A stretch of 64,000 nt of DNA from Billgrantia montanilacus (lineage in GTDB: Bacteria > Pseudomonadota > Gammaproteobacteria > Pseudomonadales > Halomonadaceae): NCBI RefSeq assembly GCF_003336675.1, contig NZ_QPII01000004.1, positions 62,001 through 126,000 on the forward strand, read 5' to 3'. Numbering within the stretch: position 1 is the stretch's first letter; every line of letters starts with the position of its first letter. The notes below the pieces were generated by a model. The model did no database searches. It saw only the letters and a list, made by a program, of their open reading frames with translations, and had not been told where the DNA came from. Position numbers and translations under genes: made by a program. Below are positions 27,750 to 36,945 of this stretch, one piece after another.

Positions 27750-27809
27750 AGGAACGGCTGTTGGGCAAGATTACCTAGCCGATGGAGTGAAAAACGACAG
27801 AAATCATCC

Positions 27810-27974
27810 ATGGAACTGCATATTGTCAGGCGTCTTATTCCCGAGTGGGGGACTAAGTACGGCCCGCCAGAGGAAGAGACTTTTCCAGCCGTCATGATTC
27901 TGCATGGTTCGGAAGTTGCATGGTCGGGAGGAGCCATCGTAACCGATTTCTTCGCGCGGGACCTTGGCGATTAA
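27810..27974 (+). pseudogene. Remnant of a dienelactone hydrolase/BAAT-like esterase
   Basis: A 54-codon frame begins MELHIVRRLIPEW and reaches FPAVMILHGSEVAWSG, the beta-strand and oxyanion region of alpha/beta hydrolases of this type, then jumps to IVTDFFARDLGD and stops. A full enzyme is about 250 residues, so the active-site Ser and His regions are gone. Internal deletion is the simplest explanation. The rest of 27750-28137 holds nothing I can identify. Confidence 0.5.
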
Positions 27975-28137
27975 GCGCTGAGACCTAAGGTCCCATGGCC
28001 TAAGTGGCAGAATGATGCATGAATAGGGAGCTGCCCCCCGTATCCTAATCGCGGCAGAGATGTTCTTGCTGGAGCGGCTTGGGTAAATGGAGAAGTAATA
28101 TGGCTTCGTTACTGATTACGCCTGGGTTGCCCTTGAG

Positions 28138-28890
28138 CTAGTTCAGACCGAACAGCGCATGTGCCAGGTGCCCACTGATGAAGGCGAGACCAGCTGCGGC
28201 GCCTCCTATCAACAGGGTACGAAACCCCGAGCGTAACATCGGCCGATGATAGACCAGACTCTTGAGCATCCCGATGCCGAAGAACATCGCGCCGGCGATA
28301 AGAAGGCTTGCCAGGAATTGTGTGACGGCATCCAGACCCGATAGCGCATAGGGCAACAGCGGCATGGCACCTACGATGATAAAAGCGAAGAAGGTGGTCA
28401 ACGCGGCGCGCAGAGGGCTCAATCCGACAGGCTGAAGGGAGTGCTCTTCCTTGAGCATGGTGTCCACCCAGATATCATGATCGTCGGTCAGGGTCTCCAC
28501 CACTCTCTCCAGCAATTCCCCATCGAATCCTTTTGCACGGAAAATCTGGCGTATTTCTTCTCGCTCTCCTTCGGGGATGAGCTGGATATGGTGATATTCG
28601 CGACGAGCGACACTGTCGATATGCTCCTGCTGTGCCTGGGAAGCCTCGTAATTGCTGACTGCCATGCTGAAGCCGTCGGCAAGGAGATTGGCGACACCGA
28701 GTACCAGGGCGACCGTAGGGGAAAAGCCTGCGCCGAAAGCGCCTGAAACGACGGCGAATGTCGTTACGCAACCATCGATGCCTCCCAGTATCGCATCGGG
28801 CATGGAGTTCACTTGCGGCGGCTGAGACAGACGTTGCTTTACTGCCTCGGGACGATGTTCGGGCTCGAGATCTTCGCGGTCGTATGACAT
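28138..28890 (-). CDS. VIT1/CCC1 family transporter
   Basis: A 250-residue membrane protein of the vacuolar iron transporter family, which moves Fe or Mn across membranes. The first helix region has AILGGIDGCVTTFAVVSGAF with the conserved GxxDG, followed by LLADGFSMAVSNYEA and a soluble Glu-rich loop (EGEREEIRQIFRAKGFDG) that binds metal in homologues. Three further helices end the protein. An upstream ATG at 28899 is also possible. It stands alone, divergent from the acetyltransferase gene. Confidence 0.87.
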   Translation of the reverse strand: MSYDREDLEPEHRPEAVKQRLSQPPQVNSMPDAILGGIDGCVTTFAVVSGAFGAGFSPTVALVLGVANLLADGFSMAVSNYEASQAQQEHIDSVARREYHHIQLIPEGEREEIRQIFRAKGFDGELLERVVETLTDDHDIWVDTMLKEEHSLQPVGLSPLRAALTTFFAFIIVGAMPLLPYALSGLDAVTQFLASLLIAGAMFFGIGMLKSLVYHRPMLRSGFRTLLIGGAAAGLAFISGHLAHALFGLN

Positions 28891-29029
28891 GGGGACCATC
28901 CAGGGTGGGTATTACGCATATCTTCTCTAGCCAAAGAGGATAGAAGGGGCATCGCTAAACGTAGCAGATGGCATTGAGGACGTGCTTAGCTTGTCATGTG
29001 TGCAAAACCCAATTGAAAGGAGGGCGGCA

Positions 29030-29671
29030 GTGCTCGGACCTGACCCCACTACCACGCACCCCATGGAAGGGTTTCCCCAGGTGTGCTTCATCAAGAACGT
29101 CGTAAAGAGCCCAAATATCATCGTCGGCGACTACACCTACTACGACGATCCGGAGGATTCGGAGAACTTCGAGCGCAACGTGCTCTTCCACTTCCCCTTC
29201 ATCGGCGACAAGCTGATCATCGGCAAGTTCTGCGCCATCGCCCGGGGTGCCAAGTTCATCATGAATGGGGCGAATCACAAGCTTTCCGGGATTTCCACCT
29301 ATCCGTTCCAGATCTTCGGCAACGGCTGGGAAACGGTCATGCCGGAACAGGGTGACTTACCCTACAAGGGCGATACCGTCATCGGCAACGATGTGTGGAT
29401 TGGTTATGACGCTCTCATCATGCCCGGCGTGCAGATCGGTAATGGCACCATCGTATCGTCGCGTTCGGTGGTGGTAAGCGACGTGCCACCCTATACGGTA
29501 GTCGGCGGCAACCCGGCCCGCCCCATCAAACAGCGCTTCCCGCCCGAGGCGGTCGAGACCCTGCAGGCCATTGCCTGGTGGAACTGGCCGGTGGAGAAGA
29601 TCACCCGACATCTGCCGCTCATCGTGGCTGGCAATGTCGAGGCGCTACGGCAAAATGGATTGAACGAATGA
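29030..29671 (+). CDS. Vat/CatB-type xenobiotic acetyltransferase
   Basis: A 213-residue left-handed beta-helix acetyltransferase. Hexapeptide repeats run through the middle ([20 protein letters not shown], then [13 protein letters not shown]). The catalytic histidine is in NGANHKLSG, preceded by [13 protein letters not shown]. The end [14 protein letters not shown] is typical. The GTG start at 29030 follows a perfect AAAGGAGG site. Family members acetylate streptogramin A or chloramphenicol, but many chromosomal copies have other substrates; resistance should not be assumed. Confidence 0.87.
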   Translation: MLGPDPTTTHPMEGFPQVCFIKNVVKSPNIIVGDYTYYDDPEDSENFERNVLFHFPFIGDKLIIGKFCAIARGAKFIMNGANHKLSGISTYPFQIFGNGWETVMPEQGDLPYKGDTVIGNDVWIGYDALIMPGVQIGNGTIVSSRSVVVSDVPPYTVVGGNPARPIKQRFPPEAVETLQAIAWWNWPVEKITRHLPLIVAGNVEALRQNGLNE

Positions 29672-29690
29672 GCGTATGGCAGGCAGGCGT

Positions 29691-30104
29691 ATGAACAGGG
29701 AGTTGTGCCACAGGATTCTGATCGTTATCGAGATGCTCTTGCTGGCACTGCCGGTTAGCGTGTTCTGCCTGTTTTTCGGCTTGGCTTTGCTAATGACGGT
29801 GGGATTTTCCTGGGGGCTGGAAGAACTGGCAATCATGTTCTTCGTACTGATTGGCATGCTGGGTATCGTTGGGCTGTGGTGTGCCGCCATCACTTACCTG
29901 GCCCGGCGGACGCGGTCCATCTGGTGGTGGCGGGCCGCCTGCATGGGCGCCGGGTTGGTGAGCGTTTCCTTGATGCTATTCTGCCTGATCGTCTTTGGCT
30001 GGGAGCGGCCGGAGTGGGTGGTCATCATTGCCCTGGGGGTGTTTGCCAGCCCATTGCTGGTGCCGTTTATCCATCTCGTCTATCTACTGCGATGCACTCG
30101 CTAG
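29691..30104 (+). CDS. Small membrane protein, unknown
   Basis: A 137-residue protein with four strongly hydrophobic segments (about residues 8-30, 38-62, 80-103 and 108-130) and short charged loops. I do not recognise the family. The ATG at 29691 has AGGCAGG upstream. It follows the acetyltransferase by 19 bases, so it may be co-transcribed, and a strong terminator ends the unit. Confidence 0.6.
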   Translation: MNRELCHRILIVIEMLLLALPVSVFCLFFGLALLMTVGFSWGLEELAIMFFVLIGMLGIVGLWCAAITYLARRTRSIWWWRAACMGAGLVSVSLMLFCLIVFGWERPEWVVIIALGVFASPLLVPFIHLVYLLRCTR

Positions 30105-30148
30105 AAGCGACTGGCGAGGGCCTCGAGTCAACGCTTGGATTCGCGAGG

Positions 30149-30190
30149 CGCCGGACGCAACCTCATGACGTGGGAGCGTCCGGCGTTTTT
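30149..30190 (+). terminator. Rho-independent terminator
   Basis: CGCCGGACGC pairs perfectly with GCGTCCGGCG and is followed directly by TTTTT. It ends the acetyltransferase/membrane-protein unit and lies just before the stop of the convergent TPR gene. Confidence 0.88.
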
Positions 30191-30193
30191 GCA

Positions 30194-31531
30194 TCAGGCG
30201 ACCTGCTTCTCGTCGACCGCTGGGGTGAGTGTTCGGCTCAGGAATGAGCGGTTCAGCGGGCTGTGCGGTTTCCCGGCGAGACGCTCGTGGGCAAGGCCCT
30301 CGGCCACGTCACGGTAGCCGCCGCGCAGGGCGGCTTCGGTCAGTGTCCAGTCGATGATGTCGCGCTGGGCGTGGCTGCCGCCGAAGGCGTTGGCAATGTG
30401 GCGTGCTGGATACAGGCGTTCCACTGCGGTGTCGTAGTCGCCGCGCCAGAAGGCGGCGAAGCCTTCGCTCAGCGGCATGCCGATTCGCTTCGCCCAGGTC
30501 GATGCTTCTCGACCACTGTCGGGATCTCGCAGGGTGGCCAGTAGCCGCGTCACCTGATCATCACGCCCGGCGCCGAGGTACGCCATGACCGCATGCCAGT
30601 CGTTGAAGGGGTAGAGCTTGCCATCGGCGTGCCTGTCCCAGGTGTCGGCCAATTCCTGCCAGCGGTCGCCCACGTTTTGGCCGGTCAGGTGCAGCCGCCA
30701 GAGCAGGGCCGAGGCGTCTATCATGTCCAGTGCCACCACGCTGCGCTCTTGCCGGATGGGGCCGTCATAGAGAGCGAGGGCCTCGTCGGCCTGTCCCAGT
30801 TCGAGATGGCAGAGCGCGCGATGCCACCAGTTGTGCACCTTGAACAGGTTATCGTCGCCGGCCCAGTAGGGCTCGCGTGCGATCATCCAGCCGATGCCGT
30901 CCTCGGCGCGCCCCTGCATCTCCATCACATGGGCCACGGCGTGGTGCGCCCAGCAATCCAGCGGTTCCCGGTCCAGCGCCTGGCGGCCGGTCTCCTCGGC
31001 GCGGGCGTAGGCGCCGGTTTCTTCGAGCCCGAAGGCGTACATGCCAAGCAGGACCGAATAGCCTGGCATGTCGGGGCTCCATTGGGGCAGCACGCGGGCG
31101 AGGCGGTCGCGCAGGTTGCGGGCGTTGGCGCGGTAGAAGTCCATCAGATGGCCGGCCTGCAGCGCCAATAGGTCATGCGGATAGTGCAGGTTGTGGCGAT
31201 CCAGGGCGCCCGCGGCGGAGGTCCACTCCCCCGCCACCAGGTGCTCGAGGGCGGCGACGTGGGAGGCTTCGCGGTCATTCAGGCGGTACGACTTCAAAGC
31301 CGCTACATCGGCCCTGGCCGCTTCGGCGGCGTCGGGCTCGGTGGCTAGCGCAAACAGGTAAGCGCGGAGGATTCGCGCCATGGCGAAGCCCGGGGCCGCT
31401 TCGATGGCCTGGTCCAGCGGCGTCACGGGATCGCTGCGGTAGAGGTTGAAGGCTTCGGCCGAGCGGGCATAAAGCTCCGCGGTTTCGGCGGTGGCGCCGG
31501 GAAGGGGATTTCCTTGACGGTCGGTCTGCAT
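30194..31531 (-). CDS. Tetratricopeptide repeat protein 38-like
   Basis: A 445-residue soluble protein of the TTC38 family. It opens MQTDRQGNPLPGATAETAEL and shows helical repeat pairs such as PGFAMARILRAYLFAL, then CWAHHAVAHVMEMQGRAEDG and NWWHRALCHLELGQADEALA, the conserved core of the family. No catalytic role is known. I chose the ATG at 31531 rather than an extension to 31606. It is divergent from an AraC regulator, which may control it. Confidence 0.83.
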   Translation of the reverse strand: MQTDRQGNPLPGATAETAELYARSAEAFNLYRSDPVTPLDQAIEAAPGFAMARILRAYLFALATEPDAAEAARADVAALKSYRLNDREASHVAALEHLVAGEWTSAAGALDRHNLHYPHDLLALQAGHLMDFYRANARNLRDRLARVLPQWSPDMPGYSVLLGMYAFGLEETGAYARAEETGRQALDREPLDCWAHHAVAHVMEMQGRAEDGIGWMIAREPYWAGDDNLFKVHNWWHRALCHLELGQADEALALYDGPIRQERSVVALDMIDASALLWRLHLTGQNVGDRWQELADTWDRHADGKLYPFNDWHAVMAYLGAGRDDQVTRLLATLRDPDSGREASTWAKRIGMPLSEGFAAFWRGDYDTAVERLYPARHIANAFGGSHAQRDIIDWTLTEAALRGGYRDVAEGLAHERLAGKPHSPLNRSFLSRTLTPAVDEKQVA

Positions 31532-31696
31532 GGGGCATGGCTCCGTGGTGGTGTCGTTGTCGTTCGTCAGGGGCGCAGGGCGGGCATCGAATTCGCCTTG
31601 CACCACGCTGCTAAACTACTCGGAGGTGCGGTGGCAGATAATAGTCGAGACGCCAGGGTTCTTGTCCGAGCCGCCGCCATCACGGAGCGTAGGCCG

Positions 31697-32659
31697 ATGG
31701 AGGCTTCTCTCGATGTGCTGCGCACGCTGCGGCTTACCGGCGGCATCTTCCTTGATGCGCAGTTCACTGCGCCCTGGTGCATTTCCGCCCAGGTTGCTCC
31801 TGAGGATTGCCATCCCGCCACGCCGCTGCCCGGGGGTATCATTGCCTACCATTACGTCAGCACCGGCCGGCTGCTGTTGCGAGTCGGTGAGGGAGCTGCG
31901 ATGGAGATTTCGGCAGGGCACCTTGTGGTTCTGCCGCGCAATGAACCGCATGTACTTGGCAGCACTCTGGATTGCCCTCCTATCAGTGCCAACCGGCTGG
32001 TGCAGACGAGCATCGAAAGCGGTATCGTCCGTATCGTCCATGGCGGCGGCGGGGAAGCAACGCGCGTATGGTGCGGTTTCCTGCTCAGCGAGACGACGAC
32101 CGATCCTCTCATCGGCATGCTGCCGGGCGTGATGATGCTCGACGTGTCGCAAGGTGCGGCCGGGCTATGGATCGAAAGCTCCTTTCGTCTGGCTGTCGGC
32201 GAGATCGCCAACGGAGAGGTACGGTCACCGGCGTTGCTCTCCCGGCTGGCCGAGCTGCTCTTCATCGAGGCCGTACAGCACTACCTCGTCAGCCTGCCGC
32301 CGGATCAGCGTGCCTGGGTAGGCGGGCTGCGTAACCCCTTCGTAAGCCGCGCCCTTGCCTTGATGCATGACCGGCCAGCGCGTCACTGGACGACAGAAAC
32401 ACTGGCGCGAGAGGTGGGGCTCTCTCGCTCAGCCTTCGCTGAACACTTCTCTGCGCTGATGGGCATGCCACCAATGCGCTACCTGGCGGGGTTGCGTATG
32501 CGGCTAGCGGCACGCCGCTTGCAAGAATCGTCAACCCCGATCGCGCTGATTGCCCAGGAAGCGGGATACGAGTCGGAAGCGTCGTTCGCCAAAGCCTTCA
32601 AGCGGGCCTTCGGTGCGCCACCCGCGACTTGGCGTCGCGGGCAGCAGGGGCCGTCGTGA
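31697..32659 (+). CDS. AraC-family regulator with cupin sensor
   Basis: A 320-residue regulator. The N-terminal cupin (about residues 25-90: PLPGGIIAYHYVSTGRLLLRV, then LVVLPRNEPHVLG) should sense a small ligand. The C-terminal AraC domain has both helices-turn-helices (LAREVGLSRSAFAEHFSALM and IAQEAGYESEASFAKAFKRAF). The ATG at 31697 is internal to a longer open frame but gives the normal family start MEASLDVLRTLRLTGGIF. It is divergent from the TPR gene. Confidence 0.87.
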   Translation: MEASLDVLRTLRLTGGIFLDAQFTAPWCISAQVAPEDCHPATPLPGGIIAYHYVSTGRLLLRVGEGAAMEISAGHLVVLPRNEPHVLGSTLDCPPISANRLVQTSIESGIVRIVHGGGGEATRVWCGFLLSETTTDPLIGMLPGVMMLDVSQGAAGLWIESSFRLAVGEIANGEVRSPALLSRLAELLFIEAVQHYLVSLPPDQRAWVGGLRNPFVSRALALMHDRPARHWTTETLAREVGLSRSAFAEHFSALMGMPPMRYLAGLRMRLAARRLQESSTPIALIAQEAGYESEASFAKAFKRAFGAPPATWRRGQQGPS

Positions 32660-32703
32660 TGCAAGCCCTTTCCTACATCGTTGTCGGCGAAGCCCCTGAG
32701 GAA

Positions 32704-34491
32704 TCAGGCGAGGTGATGCACTTCCTGCTGTCCGTAAACCGGCGTGGGGATGCCTTCCATGCGTGCCTTGAGCTGCAGCGCCAGGTAGTGGGAGTAGTGG
32801 CGTGACTGGTGCAGGTTGCCGCCGTGGAACCACAGCGCCTGTTGCTGGGTGGGCTTCCACATGTTGCGCAGTTCGCCCTCCCAGGGGCCGGGATCCTTGG
32901 TCGTGTCGGAGCCGAGCCCCCAGCACTTGCCGACCTTGTCGGCCACCTCCTGGGAGATGATGCGTGCCGCCCAGCCGTTCATGGAACCGTAGCCGGTGGC
33001 GTAGACGATCAGGTCGGCGGGCAGCTCGGAGCCGTCGCTGAGCGTCACCGAGCGCGGGTTGATGCGCTCGATGCCCACGCCGCTGCGCAGCTTGATGTCG
33101 CCGTTGGCCACCAGGTCGCAGGCGCCCACGTCGATGTAGTAGCCGGAACCGCGGCGCAGGTACTTGAGGAACAGGCCGGAGTCGTCGTCGCCGAAGTCGA
33201 GCAGGAAGCCGGCGCCCTCGAGTCTCTTGTAGAACTCGGCATCACGTTCGCGGATCTGGTCGAAGGCGGGCCGTTGGAAGTCGGGCAGCAGCTTGTAGGG
33301 GATCGAGGCGAAGATCAGGTCCGCCTTGTCGTGGGTGATACCGTTCTTCACCGCTTCCTCGGAGTAGAGCGGGCCGAGGGCGTGCTCCATGAGCGAGTCG
33401 GATTTGACGATATGGGTAGAGGAACGCTGGATCATGGTCACGTCGGCGTCGTTCTCCCACAGCGCCGCGCAGATATCATGGGCCGAGTTGTTGGAGCCCA
33501 CTACGACCACCTTTTTACCGCGATAGGCGTCCGGCCCTGGGTGCTGGCTGGAGTGCTGCTGCTCGCCTTCGAAGGTCTCGGCGCCGGGGAAGTGCGGCAC
33601 GTTGGGCACGCCCGACATGCCGGTGGCCAGGATCAGTTGCCTGGGGCGCAGCGTGACGCTTTCGCCGTCGCGGTTGACCTGTACCGTCCACTCGCCGCTG
33701 GCCTCGTCAAAGCTGGCGCCCTGGCACTCGGTGGAGCTCCAGTAGTTGAGCTCCATCACCTTGGTGTACATCTCCAGCCAGTCGCCGATCTTGTCCTTGG
33801 GCGCGAACACCGGCCAGTTCTCGGGGAAGGGAATGTAGGGCAGGTGGTCGTACCATACCGGGTCGTGCAGGCACAGCGACTTGTAGCGGTTGCGCCAGGC
33901 GTCGCCGGGGCGAGGATGCTTGTCGAGCACGATGGTGGGCACGTCGAGCTGGCGTAGTCGCGCGGCGAGCCCGATGCCGCCTTGGCCGCCGCCGATGATC
34001 ACGCAGTAGGGCTGGCGACTGTAGCCGAGCTCCCGTTCTTCCCGCTGGCGCGATTCGAGCCAGGTCTCGCGGGTCTTGCTGGCGCCGTGCTCGGCCCCCA
34101 TGGGCCGATTGTCGCCGCGTGGCTCGGGGTGGTCCTTGAGCTCCTGCATGGTGGTCAGCAGGGTCCAGCACTTCCCATTCTTCAAGCGCAGGAAGCCCTT
34201 GCCGCGGGCGGCGTCGGTCTCGAAGGTGAGCCAGGCCTCGGTCACGTCGTTGGCCTCGTCGTCGAGCTGCCAGTTCTTGGGGCGCGTCTCGCCCAGGGTG
34301 GCGTTGAGCATCGACTGGATGGCGTCCTTGCCTTCCAGCGTCTTGAGGTTCCAGGTGAAGGCGACCAGGTCGCGCCAGTAGCACTCGTCATTGAACAGGG
34401 CCATGACCCGCTCGATGTCGCGCTGCTCCAGCGCGCTCTCGAAGTCGTGCAGCCATTGCTGGACGTGTTGAGTTGGCGTGGGTGTCGTCAT
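32704..34491 (-). CDS. NTF2-like/flavin-containing monooxygenase fusion
   Basis: A 595-residue protein. Residues about 7-115 form a SnoaL/NTF2-like domain (WLHDFESALEQRDIERVMAL). The rest is a flavin monooxygenase: the FAD motif VIIGGGQGGIGLAARL (about 164-179), then the NADP motif VVVGSNNSAHDICAAL and the late signature LIVYATGYGSMNGWAA. It probably oxygenates a small organic substrate, which I cannot name. The ATG at 34491 has a GGAG site. A sigma-54 promoter and activator palindromes lie upstream, facing a dedicated activator gene. Confidence 0.87.
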   Translation of the reverse strand: MTTPTPTQHVQQWLHDFESALEQRDIERVMALFNDECYWRDLVAFTWNLKTLEGKDAIQSMLNATLGETRPKNWQLDDEANDVTEAWLTFETDAARGKGFLRLKNGKCWTLLTTMQELKDHPEPRGDNRPMGAEHGASKTRETWLESRQREERELGYSRQPYCVIIGGGQGGIGLAARLRQLDVPTIVLDKHPRPGDAWRNRYKSLCLHDPVWYDHLPYIPFPENWPVFAPKDKIGDWLEMYTKVMELNYWSSTECQGASFDEASGEWTVQVNRDGESVTLRPRQLILATGMSGVPNVPHFPGAETFEGEQQHSSQHPGPDAYRGKKVVVVGSNNSAHDICAALWENDADVTMIQRSSTHIVKSDSLMEHALGPLYSEEAVKNGITHDKADLIFASIPYKLLPDFQRPAFDQIRERDAEFYKRLEGAGFLLDFGDDDSGLFLKYLRRGSGYYIDVGACDLVANGDIKLRSGVGIERINPRSVTLSDGSELPADLIVYATGYGSMNGWAARIISQEVADKVGKCWGLGSDTTKDPGPWEGELRNMWKPTQQQALWFHGGNLHQSRHYSHYLALQLKARMEGIPTPVYGQQEVHHLA

Positions 34492-34531
34492 CGTTGTTCT
34501 CCGCTTGTTGTTTGGGGACACCCTGAGCCAT

Positions 34532-34547
34532 GGCAGAAACCGTGCCA
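34532..34547 (-). promoter_or_regulatory. Sigma-54 (-24/-12) promoter of the monooxygenase gene
   Basis: On the minus strand the sequence is TGGCACGGTTTCTGCC, which matches the sigma-54 consensus TGGCACG-N4-TTGC with one change. Both invariant GG and GC dinucleotides are correctly spaced. Transcription would begin near 34521, about 30 bases before the start codon. The activator gene is divergently encoded next door. Confidence 0.8.
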
Positions 34548-34647
34548 GTTGCGAAGCTCGTGCGGAAGAGTTCTCTAGAAGGCTGAAATACCGCGATTTT
34601 TATCGAGCGGAGAAAAGCCGCGGGTGCCTGGGGCTGTCTTGCCAGCC

Positions 34648-34703
34648 TGTAACGTCTGTGACAGCTGTCACGTGACGGAAGAGGCTCAGCGTTACACCTG
34701 TAA
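34648..34703. promoter_or_regulatory. Repeated activator-binding palindromes (UAS) for the sigma-54 activator
   Basis: Three sites of the form TGTNAC-N4-GTNACA occur: TGTAACGTCTGTGACA (34648-34663), TGTGACAGCTGTCACG (34657-34672, containing a perfect 14-base palindrome) and CGTTACACCTGTAAAC (34688-34703, weaker). They sit 100-170 bases upstream of the sigma-54 promoter, the normal place for enhancer-binding proteins, and between the promoter and the activator gene. Confidence 0.72.
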
Positions 34704-34886
34704 ACCCCCGACCAAGGGTGCAGGCGGCGTCGATTGACTCCTGCTCGGTACGGCATACGCTTGGAAACAGGCCTGCCACACAACAACAAGGTCCGCCGTC
34801 GCACGGTCGCAGGTAGATTGGCAAGACAGAGTGGCAAGAGAAGAGCGGCAAGTAGTGCGGCAAGGCGGAGCATGAGAGAGGCAGCG

Positions 34887-36863
34887 ATGCCACTGCGCAA
34901 CGAGCAACGCCAGCATATCGAGACCCTGACCCGGCTCAGCGAAGGCCAGCCGGCGGACCTGGGTGGCTGCCGCGAGGTCATCCGGCGCTCCTGGGAACGC
35001 TGTGTGGGTGAGTACCGGCTCGACCCCGGCCGCCCTCGCCCCGTGCGGGTACTGACTCAGCAGGCGCTCAAGGAGCACCGCGAGCCGGTGGATGAACTGC
35101 TGCACGTCGCCCGGGCGGGTGTCGATCAGCTCTTCACCCAGATCGCCCCGCTGGGCTATGTGCTGCTGCTCACCGACCGGCAGGGCATCACCGTGGACTT
35201 CCGTGGCCAGCGCGAGCAGGAATCGGCACTGCGCCGGGCGGGCCTCTATCTCGGCGCCGACTGGGACGAGCGCTACGCGGGCACCTGTGCGGTCGGCACC
35301 TGCGTGCATGATGCCCAGGCGATTACCTGCCACCAGAGCGAGCACTTCGATGCCACCCACATCAGCCTGACCTGCACGGCGGCGCCGATCACCGACCCGC
35401 AGGGGCAGGTAATGGCGGTGCTGGACATCTCGGCACTGCAGTCGCCGAGCGCCCAGGAGAGCCAGAACTTCGGCCTGCCGCTGGTCACGCTCTATGCACG
35501 AATGATCGAGGACGCCTATTTCCTGCATCGCTATCGCCACTGCCTGATGCTGCGCTTCGATACCGCCCGCGAGTTCGTCCATCTCAATGGCCGCGGCTTG
35601 ATCGCCATCGAGGAGGACGGCAGCGTCATTGCCGCCAATGGCGCCGGGCGCGCGCTGATCGATGCCCACCTGCGCCGCTGGCCGCCGTGGTCGCCGGGCT
35701 GGCAGCCGTCCATTACCCAACTATTCGACGGCGAGCTCGGTGAGTTGCTGGGTATCCCGGCGGCCAGTGAGGATGGTATTCGCGCCTTTCGGGCGCGTGC
35801 CAATGACACCACCTGTTTCATCACCTTGGTCGAACCGCGTGGACGGCGCCTGCCCCCGAGTGCCGTGACGCCTTCGCCCACGCCGGTGCCGGCGCTGGAC
35901 CGGCTCGCCTCGGATGACCCCGCCATGCATCGCGTACTCAAGCTGGCGCGGCGGCTGCGCAACGAGAAGGTCGGCGTATTGATCACCGGCGAGACCGGTA
36001 CCGGCAAGGAGGTGTTGGCCCGGGCCCTTCACGAAAGCGGCACACGCGCCAAGGGGCCATTCGTGGCGGTGAACTGCGCGGCGATTCCAGAATCACTGAT
36101 CGAGAGCGAATTATTCGGCTACCTGCCCGGCGCCTTCACCGGCGGGCGCAGCAAGGGCATGCGCGGCCTTATCCAGCAGGCCGACGGCGGCACCCTGTTC
36201 CTGGACGAAATCGGCGACATGCCGCTGACGCTGCAGACCCGGCTGCTGCGGGTGCTGTCCGAGCGTGAAGTGATGCCGCTGGGGGCCGAGAAGGCGATGT
36301 GCGTCGATATCCGGGTGATCACCGCCACCCACCGCGACATGAGCCAGCTGATCGCCAGGGGCGGCTTCCGTGAAGACCTCTACTACCGCCTGAACGGGGC
36401 CCAGTTGAAGCTGCCGGCGCTGCGCGAGCGGGCCGACAAGCACTACGTGATTCGCAGTGTCTACCGGGCGCTGCTCACCGAGCGCGGACGGGAAGTGCGG
36501 CTGCGTGCCGATGCCATGAGCGCACTGCTGGCCCACGCCTGGCCGGGCAATATCCGCCAGCTCAAGAACGCCCTGGCCTTCGCCCTGGCCACGGCCGAGG
36601 GAGACGAGATCACGCTCCACGACCTGCCTGAAGAGTGTCAGGGGCATCTCGCCACCGCACCCCGGGTAATCGAGGCGGTGTCCCAGGGGGGAGAGACCAC
36701 CGAGAGGCAGGCACTGCACGCTCTGCTGAGGGAAAACAGTTGGAACGTCAGCCTCGTTGCGCGGCGGCTTGGCGTTTCACGGCCTACCATTTATCGGCGC
36801 ATGCGCCGTCATAGCCTGGTGCCGCCCAACTGGCGCGAGGCCGGCTCGAACCCCGAACCTTAA
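34887..36863 (+). CDS. AcoR-like sigma-54-dependent transcriptional activator
   Basis: A 658-residue enhancer-binding protein. An N-terminal GAF-type sensor region (about residues 60-180, with CAVGTCVHDAQAITCHQSEHF) precedes the AAA+ domain. Walker A is GETGTGKEV (368-376), the sigma-54 contact loop GAFTGG is at 415, and Walker B is GGTLFLDEIGDMPL. The C-terminal Fis-type HTH ends NVSLVARRLGVSRPTIYRRM. The start at 34887 has AGAGAGG upstream; 34872 is an alternative. It should activate the divergent monooxygenase gene on binding a ligand. Confidence 0.9.
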   Translation: MPLRNEQRQHIETLTRLSEGQPADLGGCREVIRRSWERCVGEYRLDPGRPRPVRVLTQQALKEHREPVDELLHVARAGVDQLFTQIAPLGYVLLLTDRQGITVDFRGQREQESALRRAGLYLGADWDERYAGTCAVGTCVHDAQAITCHQSEHFDATHISLTCTAAPITDPQGQVMAVLDISALQSPSAQESQNFGLPLVTLYARMIEDAYFLHRYRHCLMLRFDTAREFVHLNGRGLIAIEEDGSVIAANGAGRALIDAHLRRWPPWSPGWQPSITQLFDGELGELLGIPAASEDGIRAFRARANDTTCFITLVEPRGRRLPPSAVTPSPTPVPALDRLASDDPAMHRVLKLARRLRNEKVGVLITGETGTGKEVLARALHESGTRAKGPFVAVNCAAIPESLIESELFGYLPGAFTGGRSKGMRGLIQQADGGTLFLDEIGDMPLTLQTRLLRVLSEREVMPLGAEKAMCVDIRVITATHRDMSQLIARGGFREDLYYRLNGAQLKLPALRERADKHYVIRSVYRALLTERGREVRLRADAMSALLAHAWPGNIRQLKNALAFALATAEGDEITLHDLPEECQGHLATAPRVIEAVSQGGETTERQALHALLRENSWNVSLVARRLGVSRPTIYRRMRRHSLVPPNWREAGSNPEP

Positions 36864-36945
36864 CAGGCTATCTATTGTCGGACTGGCATGGGTGCATTCG
36901 CCTTCTAGCGGAGTGCCTTGCCATATACCCCCGACAGGAGTCTTC

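Noticed and set aside
28109-28150. 13-codon frame after GGAGAAG before the VIT gene stop
   Set aside because: Too short to judge; the ribosome-site match may be chance.
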